Assembly: GCA_963773765.1 (NCBI GenBank)
Contig: CAVZCC010000004.1
Span: 124,001 to 188,000, forward strand
Source: CAVZCC01 sp963773765
GTDB taxonomy: Bacteria; Actinomycetota; Acidimicrobiia; Acidimicrobiales; Microtrichaceae
Direction: 5' to 3'
Length of the DNA stretch: 64,000 bases
Numbering within the stretch: position 1 is the stretch's first letter; each line of letters begins with the position of its first letter. Below are positions 7,657-16,649 of the stretch, one piece after another. The notes under the pieces were generated by a model that made no database searches, was not told where the DNA came from, and saw only the letters and a program-made list of their open reading frames with translations. Both the position numbers and the translations under genes were made by a program.

Positions 7657-8137
7657 GTGGCATTCGACGTCGGTGATCGCGTTGTCTATCCGCACCATGG
7701 TGCTGCGGTGATCGTGAAGCGCGAGAAGCGCAAGGTCAACGGCTCCAGACACGGAGTACCTGGTGCTGGAGATGGCCCACGGCGAGCTGACCCTGTCCGT
7801 GCCGGTGGACAAGGCCGACGACGTCGGCATGCGGCCCCCGATCGGCAAGGAGGAGGTCGAGGACCTCTTCGAGCTGCTGGGCAAGAAGGACATCCGCGAG
7901 CCCGCCAACTGGAGCCGTCGGTTCAAGAACCACCAGGAGAAGCTCAAGTCGGGCGACGTGTACCAGGTGGCCGAGGTGGTGCGGAACCTGGCGCTGCGGG
8001 ACCAGGCCAAGGGCCTGTCCGCCGGCGAGAAGTCCATGTTCGTCAAGGCCCGCAGCGTCCTGGTGTCCGAGCTCAGCTTCGCCCTCGACGTGAGCGAGGA
8101 CGACGCCCTGGCCCAGGTCGAGGCGCAGCTCGCCTGA
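7657..8137 (+). CDS. carD: CarD family transcription regulator (one frameshift)
   Basis: About 160 residues after joining two frames. The N-terminal RNA-polymerase-interacting domain starts FDVGDRVVYPHHGAAVIV. The helical DNA-binding domain contains EPANWSRRFKNHQEKLKSG and RDQAKGLSAGEKSMFVKAR. CarD binds the RNA polymerase beta subunit and stabilises open complexes at rRNA and many other promoters; it is essential in mycobacteria. The frame breaks at about 7742: removing one extra A in GGCTCCAGACACGGAG restores continuous CarD sequence, so I read it as a sequencing insertion. Start is GTG 7657 with TTGAGG upstream. Confidence 0.9.
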
Positions 8138-8182
8138 TGCCGTCCGGCCCGGTCGGGCCGGGCCGCCCTGGGTACCCCGTCC

Positions 8183-9169
8183 GTGGACACCGTCCGACTG
8201 CTGCAGGTCCTGGGCGACACCGACGACACCGATGACGCCCGCTTCGCCCTGGACCTGCACGCCCGCCTGGCCGACCTGGGCCTGGAGGTCCGGACCCTGG
8301 CGCTGGGCCCGGGACGCCGCGGAGGGCTGGAGTCACTCGTCCCCGTCATGAGCCCGTCCCGGCGGTCCCTGGCCGCCCACACCCAGCTCCGCCGTGAGCA
8401 GCGCTGGGCCGACGTGGTGGTGCTGCGCGGGGGACCGGCCGCGCTGGTGGCGGGCCTGGCCCGTCGCAGCGGCCCGCCCACCGTGCTGGCCCTGGCCGAG
8501 GACGCCGTCCGTTGGTCGCACCAGCCCGTGCCGTCCCGGGTCCGGGGGGTGGCGGAACGTTCCACCGCCATCGTCGTCACCGACGAACCGGCCCGATCCG
8601 TGGCCGGTGCGCTGGGGCGGGACCCGGGCGACCTGACCGTCATCCCGTACGGCGTGGACGTCCGCCCTCCTCCCGTGTCGGACCGGGCGCGGGTCGCGGC
8701 CCGGGGGTTGCTCGGCCTGCCCGCGGCCGGCGCCGTGGCCAGGCTGGTGGGGACGGTGGGCCAGGGCGACGACCTCGGCGGCGCACGGGACGCGGCCCGG
8801 CGGGCCGGTGTCCCACTGGTGGACGACGACGCCGGTGAGGCCGAGGTGGTGGCGGCAGCGGCCGACGTCGCACTCCTGGCCACCCCCCGTCGCAGCGGCC
8901 CGCCTCGGGGGCTGCTGCTGGCGGGCCGGGACGGAGCGGCGCTGGTGGCCCCCGGGTCGGACGGCCTGGCCGGCCTCGTCGACGGGCACACCGGCGTTCC
9001 GGCGGAGGGGACCGGGGAGATGGCCGATGCGTTGGCCCTGCTGGCGGGTGACGACGCGCTCCGCCGGGACCGGGGCGCGGCCGCTGCGGCCCGGGTGCGG
9101 TCCGACTACGACCTGGCCCCGGTGGCGGAGCGATGGGCCGAGCTGGTGCGGGCCTGCGCCCCACGCTGA
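8183..9169 (+). CDS. GT-B type glycosyltransferase-like protein
   Basis: 328 residues from GTG 8183, with TACCCC just upstream. An N-terminal Rossmann-like half (VRLLQVLGDT... HARLADLGLEVRTLALGPG) is followed by a linker with LTVIPYGVDV, the typical interdomain motif of GT4 glycosyltransferases. The second half is short and ends with a LARDD-like terminal helix segment (YDLAPVAERWAELV). The E-x7-E motif of GT4 enzymes is not clear, so activity is uncertain; donor and acceptor are unknown. Confidence 0.65.
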   Translation: MDTVRLLQVLGDTDDTDDARFALDLHARLADLGLEVRTLALGPGRRGGLESLVPVMSPSRRSLAAHTQLRREQRWADVVVLRGGPAALVAGLARRSGPPTVLALAEDAVRWSHQPVPSRVRGVAERSTAIVVTDEPARSVAGALGRDPGDLTVIPYGVDVRPPPVSDRARVAARGLLGLPAAGAVARLVGTVGQGDDLGGARDAARRAGVPLVDDDAGEAEVVAAAADVALLATPRRSGPPRGLLLAGRDGAALVAPGSDGLAGLVDGHTGVPAEGTGEMADALALLAGDDALRRDRGAAAAARVRSDYDLAPVAERWAELVRACAPR

Positions 9170-9256
9170 GCGCCCCCCGGCGGCAACCTGAGACGGGACA
9201 TGGGGCCGGGTGCCGGTGATGTCGGGGCCACCGATGCCCGGCGCTACCCTCGAACG

Positions 9257-10081
9257 GTGCGTTCCGGCCCCGTTCCCGGCCCCCGTCAGGGCGGTAGAGC
9301 AACCGCGGTGCGCCGTGCGCTGGGCGCCACGGCCGCGGTGGGACTGCTGTTGGTGACCGCGGCATGCCTGCCCCAGGACCGGGGCGAGGCGGCCGAGGTG
9401 GACGACGGGTCCGCCGGTGCCAGCCAGGTGGCCGCCCCACCCAGGTTCCCCGACACCGGCCCGGTGCCGCCCGGCCTGCTGGTCGACGCCCTGGTGTACG
9501 ACTTCACGTCGGTGACCCAGGACGTGAACCTGTGGGTGCCGCCCACCGAGCAGGCGCAGTGCGCGGCCGAGCAGATCGTGGCGACACTCGGCGCGGCACG
9601 GCTCTCCGAGCTGGGGTACCGCCCCGCCACCTCCGGGGCGTCCCTCAACGACATCGACCTCACCGCGGCCGAGCGGGATTCCGTGGCGCTCCTGTTCGAG
9701 GGGTGCGTCGACATGACCGAGGCGGTGGCCACCCTGCTGCTGGGCGACGGACGGCTCAGCACGGCGGCCTCCACCTGCGTGGCGGAGGGCCTGGCCCAGC
9801 AGGACCAGCTGGGTCCCTTCGTGGAGGCGTGGGCCTTCGGCCGGGAGGTGGACCCCTTCGCGGAGGATGGGGCGCTCGCCAACGCCGTGCTCCAGTTCGC
9901 CGCGGTGTGCATCTCGGAGAACGCCTTCACCTTCTACGACGTCGACCTGCCCGGTGACGACGAGGTGCAGGGAACCGGCGACTCCGTCGGCCCGACCAGC
10001 ACGACCCTGCCCGGCACGCCGGACGGCCTGTCGAGCCGGACCGGTAGCGCGGACGACCAGACGGGCGACGGCACGGGCTGA
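9257..10081 (+). CDS. Secreted lipoprotein, hypothetical
   Basis: 274 residues from GTG 9257. A basic n-region and hydrophobic stretch end in VTAACL, a lipobox. The mature part has conserved-looking cysteines (EQAQCAAEQIVATLG, FEGCVDMTEAV, TCVAEGLAQQD, VCISENAF) in repeated short helical units, suggesting disulfide-bonded helical repeats. The tail is Thr/Gly-rich. The start was chosen because TACCCT (9245-9250) sits six bases before it; an ATG at 9200 would lie upstream of that promoter. No family recognised. Confidence 0.72.
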   Translation: MRSGPVPGPRQGGRATAVRRALGATAAVGLLLVTAACLPQDRGEAAEVDDGSAGASQVAAPPRFPDTGPVPPGLLVDALVYDFTSVTQDVNLWVPPTEQAQCAAEQIVATLGAARLSELGYRPATSGASLNDIDLTAAERDSVALLFEGCVDMTEAVATLLLGDGRLSTAASTCVAEGLAQQDQLGPFVEAWAFGREVDPFAEDGALANAVLQFAAVCISENAFTFYDVDLPGDDEVQGTGDSVGPTSTTLPGTPDGLSSRTGSADDQTGDGTG

Positions 10082-10146
10082 GCCCACCGCTCCGGACGGC
10101 CGCTGATGCCGCGGCGCCCGGTGCGGACCGACCATGATGGGGGGCC

Positions 10147-11225
10147 ATGTTCCACGCAGCCGGGTCGGGCCTCCTGACCGCCTCCATCCCCAGTCCGAGC
10201 GTCCAGGACCTGACCATCGGTCCGTTGTCGTTCCGCATGTACGGGTTGGCCATCGCCCTGGGCGTGCTGGCCGCGGTCTGGATCGCCCGCCGGCGGTGGG
10301 CCTCCTACGGCGGCGACCCGGAGGACGTGACCACCATCGCCCTCGCCGCGGTGCCGGCGGGCCTGATCGGCGCACGGCTCTACCACGTGATCACCGACTG
10401 GTCCGACAAGTACTCGGGGGGCCGCTGGTGGCCCGACGCGTTCATGATCTGGAAGGGCGGCCTGGGCATCCCCGGCGGCGTCCTGCTGGGCACGGCGGTC
10501 GGCATCGCCGTGGCCAAGTACCTGCAAGATCGACTGGCGCCGTGGCCGCGGACGCCGGCGCCCCGGCCCTCCCGGTGGCCCAGGCCGTCGGCCGCCTGGG
10601 CAACTGGTTCAACCAGGAGCTGTTACGGCCGCCCGACCGACCTGCCGTGGGGTCTGCGAGATCGACCCCGTGCACCGGCCCGTCGGCTACGCGACGGTGG
10701 ACGACGTTCCACCCGACGTTCCTCTACGAGGGCCTGTGGAACCTGGCGCTGGCCGGGTTCATCGTCCTGGCCGGCCGCAAGGTCGTGCTGCGACCCGGGT
10801 CGCTGGTTCGCCGTGTACGTGACCGGCTACGGCCTGGGTCGGCTGTGGGTGGAGTCGCTGCGCATCGACGACGCCACCAAGGTCCTGGGCCTCCGGGTGA
10901 ACATCTGGACGTCGCTGCTGGCCATCGGCGGCGGCCTGCTGTGGCTGTTCTGGCGGGGCAACCCGGTCGACAAGGAGGCCACGGAGCGGCTCCGCGCCGG
11001 TGAGTCGATGGCCGCCGTCATCGGTGCCAGGCCGTCACCCCGCTCCGCGATGGCCGCGTCGGCGGCATCGGGAGGGTCCGGGGCCTCCGGTCCCGGCGGC
11101 CCGTCCGGCGATGACGGTCCGTCCGGTGATGACGGTCCACCTGAGGATGACGGTCCGTCCGAGGACGACGGTCGCCGATGCCCGAGGACGACGGTCCGTC
11201 GGCCACCGCCCGCCCTCAGGAGTAG
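10147..11225 (+). CDS. lgt: Prolipoprotein diacylglyceryl transferase (several frameshifts)
   Basis: Lgt transfers diacylglycerol from phosphatidylglycerol to the lipobox cysteine of prolipoproteins in the membrane. Readable in pieces: a membrane helix LAIALGVLAAVWIA, then AGLIGARLYHVITDW, GGLGIPGGVLLG, the signature AVGRLGNWFNQELYGRPTDLP (the second half restored), TFHPTFLYEGLWN and FAVYVTGYGLGRLWVESLRID. Single-base insertions break the frame near 10530, 10622, 10658, 10710, 10799 and 11172; each restores the family sequence when removed. The C-terminus carries an unusual acidic tail of five-residue repeats (GPSGDD, GPPEDD, GPSEDD). Several lipoproteins in this window are its likely substrates. 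Confidence 0.9.
11100..11205 (+). repeat. 15-bp coding tandem repeat in the Lgt tail
   Basis: Units of GGTCCGTCCGGTGATGAC type recur about six times and encode G-P-[SP]-[GE]-D-D. A one-base slip within the array (about 11172) shifts the frame; correcting it gives a stop at 11223-11225. Confidence 0.6.
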
Positions 11226-12043
11226 GTGGCACGCACGGCGTCGGAGAACGGGGGCCACGCCGCGACGGCCCAGTCGTCGAACTCCCGGTCGGTGAGCACC
11301 ACGCAGCCCAGGTCGGCCACGGGGTCGATCCACAGCAGCGTGCCCGCCCCACCGAAGTGGCCGTACGTGAGCGGCGGCGCGGTGGCACCGGTCCAGTGGG
11401 GCGACTTGGTGCCCCGCAGCTCCGGGCCCAGGCCCCACCAGCACGGGTCCTGGCGTCCCCACCCGGGCAGCACGCCGGCCAGCGTCCGGGAACTGCGGTG
11501 CCCGGGCCTCCGCCGCGGTGCCGGGGTGGATCACCGTCGGCCGCCGGAGCTCCGACGCCAGCACGACCATGTCCTCCACGGACGACCACAGGTCCTTGGC
11601 CGGCGAACCCCGCAACTCGCTCGAGGCCATGCCCAGCGGCACCAGGATCCCGTCGGCCAGGTACTGCTCGAAGGCCAGGCCCGAGCACCGGGCCACGTGG
11701 TCGGCCAACAGCTCGTAGCCGGTGTTGGAGTAGATGCGCCGCGTGCCGGGCGCGGCCAGGACCGCGATCGGTGTCGAAGTCGTAGCCGCCGGTGTGGCAC
11801 AGGAGGTGGCGGACCGTGGAGCCCGGCGGCCCGACGGGGGTCGTCCAGGGTCGTGGCGCCCTCCTCGACGGCCAGCAGCACGGCCCAGGCCGTGGCCAGC
11901 TTGGTGATCGAGGCCACCCGGGTGACGTGGCCCGTGTCCCCGTGACGGGCGAGCACGCCCTCGGGTCCCAGCACGGCACCCGCCGCGAAGCCGGCACCCC
12001 ACCGGTCGATCTCCGCCAGGGGTGTCCGGGGCGGATCGGTCAC
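11216..12043 (-). CDS. Serine beta-lactamase/PBP4*-like hydrolase (three frameshifts)
   Basis: About 275 residues across frames. The class C/EstB fold motifs are present in order: SITK (the S-x-x-K nucleophile, in RVASITKLATAW), YSN (IYSNTGYELLADHV) and HFGGAG as the third motif. These enzymes act on beta-lactams, peptidoglycan peptides or esters; no signal peptide is seen, which favours a cytoplasmic esterase or peptidase. Frames change near 11835, 11770 and 11490. The start is complicated by a 23-bp tandem duplication (12040-12085). I take GTG 12043, which would form a GTGA overlap with the upstream dioxygenase gene if one copy were removed. The ORF as sequenced can also start at GTG 12058. 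Confidence 0.78.
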
Positions 12044-12085
12044 CGGGCGGCGTCCCACGCCATCACCGGGCGGCGTCCCACGCCA
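12040..12085. repeat. Perfect 23-bp tandem duplication
   Basis: The unit at 12040-12062 is repeated exactly at 12063-12085. Each copy holds, on the minus strand, the end of the dioxygenase gene (ATGGCGTGGGACGCC then CGGTGA). Either a recent duplication or an assembly artefact. Confidence 0.85.
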
Positions 12086-12938
12086 TGGGGGCGCGGTCGC
12101 CGGAACCGGCCAGCAGGTCGGCGGGGGAGCGGCGCTCGATGTGGCCGATCAGGCCGAAGTACACCCCGTAGCCCACCAGCTCCTGCAGCCGGGGTGGGAA
12201 GGTGGCCACCAGCTGGGGGGACAGGCCCAGCTGCTGGTTCTCCTGCTGGCGGACCCAGCCCGCGCAGTAGTTCATGGCGATGCCGATCCGGTCGGCGTCG
12301 GTGGTGTTGGCGCCACCGCCGTGCCACAGGCTGCCGTGCCACACCAGCACGTCGCCGGCCTCCATCTCCGCCGGCACGGTCTCGTAGTCGCCGCCGAAGG
12401 TCGGCTTGTCCCGACGGTGGCTGCCGGGGACCAGGCGGGTGGCACCGTTGGCGGCGGTGAAGTCGGTGAGCGCCCACATGGTGTTGCACACCACCGGCGG
12501 GTGGGGCTGGGTCAGGGGGATGAGCTGGTCATCGGCATGGACGGGCTGGGCCGTCTCACCCGGCATGATCCGGATGGAGGACAGGCTGGACACCAGGCAG
12601 CCGCTGTCCAGCACGCCCTCCACCACCGGTAGCACCGCCGGGTGCACCGGAACGGCCTCCCACAGGGGTCCGTGGCGCAGCAGGTTGTAGGCCCGCAGGG
12701 TGGCGGTGCCCTCGAACCCGTTGGTCGACGGCACGATCCGCTCTGCGGCCTCCACCCGGGCCAGGTCCTCCACCAGGGCCGCCACCTCGTCGGGCCCCAG
12801 CACGCCCCGGATCACGCTGAAGCCCCGTTCCTCGATCTCCTCGACGTGTGCGTCCACCCCGGTCCTTCCTTCCGTCGGGCGCCCCGGCCCGGCCCCAACT
12901 ACGGAGGGGTCGGCCGCGGCAGGTACGCTGTCGGTCAT
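12063..12938 (-). CDS. Phytanoyl-CoA dioxygenase (PhyH) family protein
   Basis: 291 residues, Fe(II)/2-oxoglutarate oxygenase. The iron ligands are visible: H-x-D in QPVHADDQLI and the distal His in WHGSLWHGGGANTT, followed by the 2OG-binding Arg region (DADRIGIAMNY). NGATRLVPGSHRR is the conserved segment between them. Such enzymes hydroxylate lipids or natural products; substrate unknown. The start at 12938 includes an extra Ala/Pro segment; a GTG near residue 26 (VDAHVEEIEERGF) is an alternative closer to the usual family start. Probably co-transcribed with the serine hydrolase. Confidence 0.85.
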   Translation of the reverse strand: MTDSVPAAADPSVVGAGPGRPTEGRTGVDAHVEEIEERGFSVIRGVLGPDEVAALVEDLARVEAAERIVPSTNGFEGTATLRAYNLLRHGPLWEAVPVHPAVLPVVEGVLDSGCLVSSLSSIRIMPGETAQPVHADDQLIPLTQPHPPVVCNTMWALTDFTAANGATRLVPGSHRRDKPTFGGDYETVPAEMEAGDVLVWHGSLWHGGGANTTDADRIGIAMNYCAGWVRQQENQQLGLSPQLVATFPPRLQELVGYGVYFGLIGHIERRSPADLLAGSGDRAPMAWDAAR

Positions 12939-12959
12939 TCGACCAACCTCAGCGTGGAC

Positions 12960-14125
12960 ATGACGACAACCTTCGAATCGCTCGGCGTGGCCGACGACGT
13001 GTGCCACGCCCTCCGTGAGCGGGGCATCACCTCCGCATTCCCCATCCAGGAGATGACCATCCCGGACATCCTTGCCGGTCGGGACGTCTGCGGAAAGGCC
13101 AAGACCGGGTCGGGCAAGACCCTGGCCTTCGGTCTGCCCGCTCCTGCAGATCCTGCCCGCAGGCCAAGCCGGGCCGGCCCACCGGCCATCGCCCTGGTGC
13201 CGACCCGGGAGCTGGCCACCCAGGTCCGCGACGAGCTGGTGCCCGCCGGCCCACGCCCGGGGCGTGCGCATCGCGGCCATCTACGGCGGCGACCCCATCG
13301 AGAAGCAGATCAAGGCGCTCAAGGGCGGGGTCGACTTCGCCGTCTGCACGCCGGGCCGGGCCATCGACCTGATCGAGCGGGGCGACCTGTCGGTGGCCGA
13401 CGTGCGCCACGTCGTCATCGACGAGGCCGACCGCATGGCCGACATGGGCTTCCTGCCGCAGGTCGAGTGGATCCTGCGCAACGTCGACGGCACCCACCAG
13501 ACGCTGCTGTTCTCCGCCACGCTCGACGGCGTCGTCGACAGCCTGGTGCGCCGCTACCAGACCGACCCCACCCGCCACGAGGTCGCGTCCAAGGGCGTCA
13601 CCGTCGAGCAGATGACCCACCGGTTCCTCTCCGTGCACGAGATGGACAAGGTGAAGGTGACCGCGGCCATCATCCGCAGCAACGACCGCACCATGGTCTT
13701 CACCGCCACCAAGCACGGCGCGGACCGCCTGGCCGGCAAGCTCGAGGACGAGGGCGTGGACGCCGCCGCCATCCACGGCGACCTGCGCCAGAAGCATGCG
13801 GGAGCGGGCGCTGGCCAACTTCTCGGCCGGCAAGCTCCACGCCCTGGTGGCCACCGACGTGGCGGCCCGCGGCATCCACGTCGACGACGTGGACGTGGTG
13901 ATCCACTACGACCCGCCCACCGACCACAAGACCTACGTGCACCGCTCCGGCCGCACGGCCCGCGCCGGCGAGTCGGGCGTGGTGGTCTCGCTGGTGCTCT
14001 ACAACCAGGAGCTGGAGATCAAGCGCATGCAGAAGCGCCTGGGCCTGGACATGCCGCTGGTGGAGGTCTTCTCCAACGACCCCCGTCTGGCCGACGTCGC
14101 CCACTGGGACGACGCCAAGCGCTGA
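12960..14125 (+). CDS. DEAD-box RNA helicase (frameshifted)
   Basis: About 388 residues after joining frames. Motifs in order: Q motif (AFPIQEMTIPDILAGRDV), Walker A AKTGSGKT, PTRELATQV, GG, TPGR, DEAD in VVIDEADRMADMGF, SAT, motif IV-V (VATDVAARGIHV) and motif VI HRSGRTARAG. It unwinds structured RNA for ribosome assembly or RNA decay. It lacks the long basic or Gly-rich C-terminal tail of many family members. Frame breaks near 13139, 13180, 13250 and 13793; at 13793 removal of one C from AAGCATGCGG restores the frame. ATG 12960 and an in-frame GTG 12954 are both possible. TACGCT at 12925-12930 is a likely -10. Confidence 0.92.
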
Positions 14126-14164
14126 CCCGCCCACCCCGTTCCGCGTCCGCCCGGGGGCGGGTCA
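14123..14164. terminator. Bidirectional hairpin containing both stop codons
   Basis: TGACCCGCCC (14123-14132) and GGGCGGGTCA (14155-14164) form a perfect ten-base stem. The left arm starts with the helicase stop and the right arm ends with the NUDIX gene stop. No T tract. Confidence 0.55.
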
Positions 14165-14683
14165 GGGGAAGGCCAGGTGGTGCAGCGCCGCCACCACGGT
14201 CATGCCGTCCAACAACTCGTTGGCCGCCACCAGCCGGCGGAACTCCTCACGGGGCACCCACTCCACCCGCTCCGCCTCGTCCGGGTCCGGCTCGCCCACC
14301 TGCTCCGCCCCGGTGGCGGCGAAGATCCAGAACGTCTGCGAGGAGAGCCCGGCGATGGGCCGGAACCGGCACACCGGCCGCATCGGTCCCGGGGCCCAAC
14401 CCGACTCCTCGATGCATTCGCGGCGGGCGGCGTGCTCCGGTGTCTCGCCGGGATCGACCATGCCGCCGGGGATCTCCCAGCCCCACTCGTCGGACAGGAA
14501 CCGATGGCGCCACAGCATGAGCACCCCCCGGTCCGGGTCGTCCACCAGGACCCCTGCGGCGTCGTAGGAGTGGATCACGTGGTGCTCGTAGCGGCGGACC
14601 CCCGGCACCTCCACGTCGACCAACGACAGCGTGACCCACGGGCTGCGGTAGATCTCCTGTTCGCCGTGGACCGTCCATCGCAT
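14162..14683 (-). CDS. NUDIX hydrolase
   Basis: 173 residues. The NUDIX box GGMVDPGETPEHAARRE is followed by CIEESGW, matching GX5EX7REUXEEXGU. Upstream strands (YEHHVIHSYDAAGVLVDD... MLWRHRFLSDEWGWEIPGG) and downstream IAGLSSQTFWIFAATG resemble ADP-ribose pyrophosphatase-type members. It hydrolyses a nucleoside diphosphate linked to another group, probably ADP-sugar. ATG 14683 lies eight bases after TAACGT on its strand; the same palindromic stretch serves the divergent methylase. Confidence 0.88.
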   Translation of the reverse strand: MRWTVHGEQEIYRSPWVTLSLVDVEVPGVRRYEHHVIHSYDAAGVLVDDPDRGVLMLWRHRFLSDEWGWEIPGGMVDPGETPEHAARRECIEESGWAPGPMRPVCRFRPIAGLSSQTFWIFAATGAEQVGEPDPDEAERVEWVPREEFRRLVAANELLDGMTVVAALHHLAFP

Positions 14684-14704
14684 GGGCGGCCACGTTAGGT
14701 CCGC

Positions 14705-16342
14705 GTGCGGGAGCTCCGGGACGGGGAGACTCGTGCGGTGGGACACGCGGCGCGGGCGATGGTGGAGCGGCACGAGGCGTCGTTGGCGCCGGGTGTGCGC
14801 CGGCGGCTGGGTTCGCACTACACGCCGGCCCCGCTGGCCGCCCGGCTGGTGGAGGTGGCGATCGAGGAGCTGGGCGGGGTGCCGCAGCGCGTCTGTGACC
14901 CGTCCTGCGGCGCCGGTGCCTTCCTGCTGGCCGCGGCGGACGCCATGGTGGCCCGTGGGGTGCCGCCCGAGGAGGTCGTCCGGCACCGTCTGGCCGGCGC
15001 GGACGTGGATCCGGCCACCGTCGAGGTGGCCCGGGACGCGGTGCGCTGCTGGGCCGTGGAGCAGGGCGTGGACCCGCCGGGCCCGGACCCGGCCGTGGTG
15101 GTGGCCGATGCCCTGGGCGGGGTCCCGCCCGGGTGGGCGTCCCGGTTCGACCTGGTGGTCGGCAACCCGCCGTTCCTGGCCCAACGCACCTCGGACACGG
15201 CGAGGGACGAGGCCCAGCGGGACGCCATGCTCCAGCGGTTCGGCGATGTCGGGGCCTACACCGACACCTCCGCGCTGTTCCTCCTGTGCGCCCTGGACCT
15301 GCTGGCCCCGGACGGCGTCGCGGTGATGATCCAACCGCAATCGGTCCTGTCGGCCCGGGACGCCGGTGGGGTCCGCCGCCGGTTGATGGAAGGAGCGACG
15401 CTGGCCGGGCTGTGGGGGAGCAGCGAGCGCCACTTCGAGGCCGAGGTGGACGTCTGCGCCCCGGTGCTGCGGCGCCGCCGTGCCGCCGCGGGCGAGGCCG
15501 TGGTCCTGCGGTGGGGCTCGCGGGCCGAGGTGGTGGGAGCGGGTCCGCAGCCGGAGGGCCGGTCCTCCTGGGGGCCGCTGCTGGCGGCGTGCCTGGGGGT
15601 GCCCGCGGTGCCCGCCCCGGACCCCGAGGCCCGCCTGGTCGACGATGTGGCCACCACCACCGCCGGGTTCCGTGACGAGTTCTACGCCCTCGCCGCCGCG
15701 GCCCGGGAGCCCGGACAGGCCGGGTGGTCGGCCCGTTCGCCCCGGTTGGTGACGGTGGGCATGATCGACGCCGGCCGCCTGACCTGGGGCGCACGGGCCC
15801 GTCGACTGGGTGGGCGCTCGGTGCTGGCGCCGCGCCTGGACCGCCACGCCCTGCACCGTGACGCCCCCCGGGTGGCGTCCTGGGCGGCCAACCGGTTGCG
15901 GCCCAAGGTGCTGGTCGCGACCCAGACCAGGATCGTGGAGGCCGTCGCCGACCCCTCCGGGGACTGCGTCCCGGTCACCCCCACCATCTCGGTCGAGCCC
16001 GTCGGCGGCGGCGGGCGGGGCTCCATGCCGGATGTGTGGGCGCTCACCGCGGCGCTGCTGGCCCCGCCGGTGGCGGCGCGGGCCGTGGCCACCAACCTGG
16101 GATCGGGGCTGTCGCTCGGGTCCATCCGCTGGTCGGCACGCGCCGTGCGCGCCGTGCCGCTCCCCACCGGCATCGACGACTGGGCCACCGGCGCCTCGCT
16201 GGTCCGCCGCCTGGCCGACGCCCCGGACGCGGACGTGGCGGGCCTGTTGGACCGCTTGGGTCCCGCCATGGCCCGGGCCCACGGCCTGGACCCGGACCAT
16301 CCCGTGGTGTCCTGGTGGCGGGAACGGGCGCTACCTGCTTGA
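14705..16342 (+). CDS. N6-adenine DNA methyltransferase, apparently orphan
   Basis: 545 residues from GTG 14705, just after TTAGGT. SAM-binding motif I is CDPSCGAGAFLLAAADAM and motif IV is DLVVGNPPFL (NPPF), with SHYTPAPLAARLVEVA before motif I, as in gamma-class N6 methylases of Type I/IIG and BREX type. The C-terminal half (WAANRLRPKVLVATQTRIVEA) resembles the helical and target-recognition part of Type IIG enzymes. No endonuclease motif and no restriction or specificity gene is adjacent, so it is probably a solitary epigenetic methylase or part of a scattered system. Confidence 0.82.
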   Translation: MRELRDGETRAVGHAARAMVERHEASLAPGVRRRLGSHYTPAPLAARLVEVAIEELGGVPQRVCDPSCGAGAFLLAAADAMVARGVPPEEVVRHRLAGADVDPATVEVARDAVRCWAVEQGVDPPGPDPAVVVADALGGVPPGWASRFDLVVGNPPFLAQRTSDTARDEAQRDAMLQRFGDVGAYTDTSALFLLCALDLLAPDGVAVMIQPQSVLSARDAGGVRRRLMEGATLAGLWGSSERHFEAEVDVCAPVLRRRRAAAGEAVVLRWGSRAEVVGAGPQPEGRSSWGPLLAACLGVPAVPAPDPEARLVDDVATTTAGFRDEFYALAAAAREPGQAGWSARSPRLVTVGMIDAGRLTWGARARRLGGRSVLAPRLDRHALHRDAPRVASWAANRLRPKVLVATQTRIVEAVADPSGDCVPVTPTISVEPVGGGGRGSMPDVWALTAALLAPPVAARAVATNLGSGLSLGSIRWSARAVRAVPLPTGIDDWATGASLVRRLADAPDADVAGLLDRLGPAMARAHGLDPDHPVVSWWRERALPA

Positions 16343-16368
16343 CCGGACGCGCCCCGGTGCTGTTTCGT

Positions 16369-16500
16369 GGAGCGACCATCAGGAGTGGCCCCCGGACGGG
16401 GTCCGGCAACCTGGGACGGACACCCAAGGTGCCTTCCCGCTTCGGCGGGGATGTGGCCGACCGGCGCTGCCGGTGGGCAACCAAGTGTCCGACCGCCCGT
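16369..16500 (+). promoter_or_regulatory. SAM riboswitch (SAM-IV/SAM-I clan) upstream of metX
   Basis: The leader has the conserved core in order: GAGTGG (16384-16389), GTCCGGCAACC (16401-16411) and GGTGCCTTCCC (16429-16439). These match the ligand-binding core shared by SAM-I and SAM-IV aptamers; the short first stem and downstream hairpin (CCGGCGCTGCCGG, 16461-16473) favour SAM-IV, which is common in actinobacteria. High SAM would shut off the methionine genes that follow. Outer boundaries are approximate. Confidence 0.75.
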
Positions 16501-16649
16501 GTGACGCGGGTGCCCTGTCGCCGGTTCCGTGCCGTGGCCACGCCCCGCACCGACGGTGAACCCGTCCCGGACCGAAGACGCTGACCGACCGTGAGCCCGA
16601 CCGACCCGACCGACCTCGCTCCTGCCGGCGACCGGCGCGTGGCGTCCCG

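Noticed and set aside
14705..16342. Restriction-modification or BREX defence locus
   Set aside because: Only the methylase is present; neighbours are NUDIX, helicase and methionine genes, with no nuclease, pglZ or brx genes.
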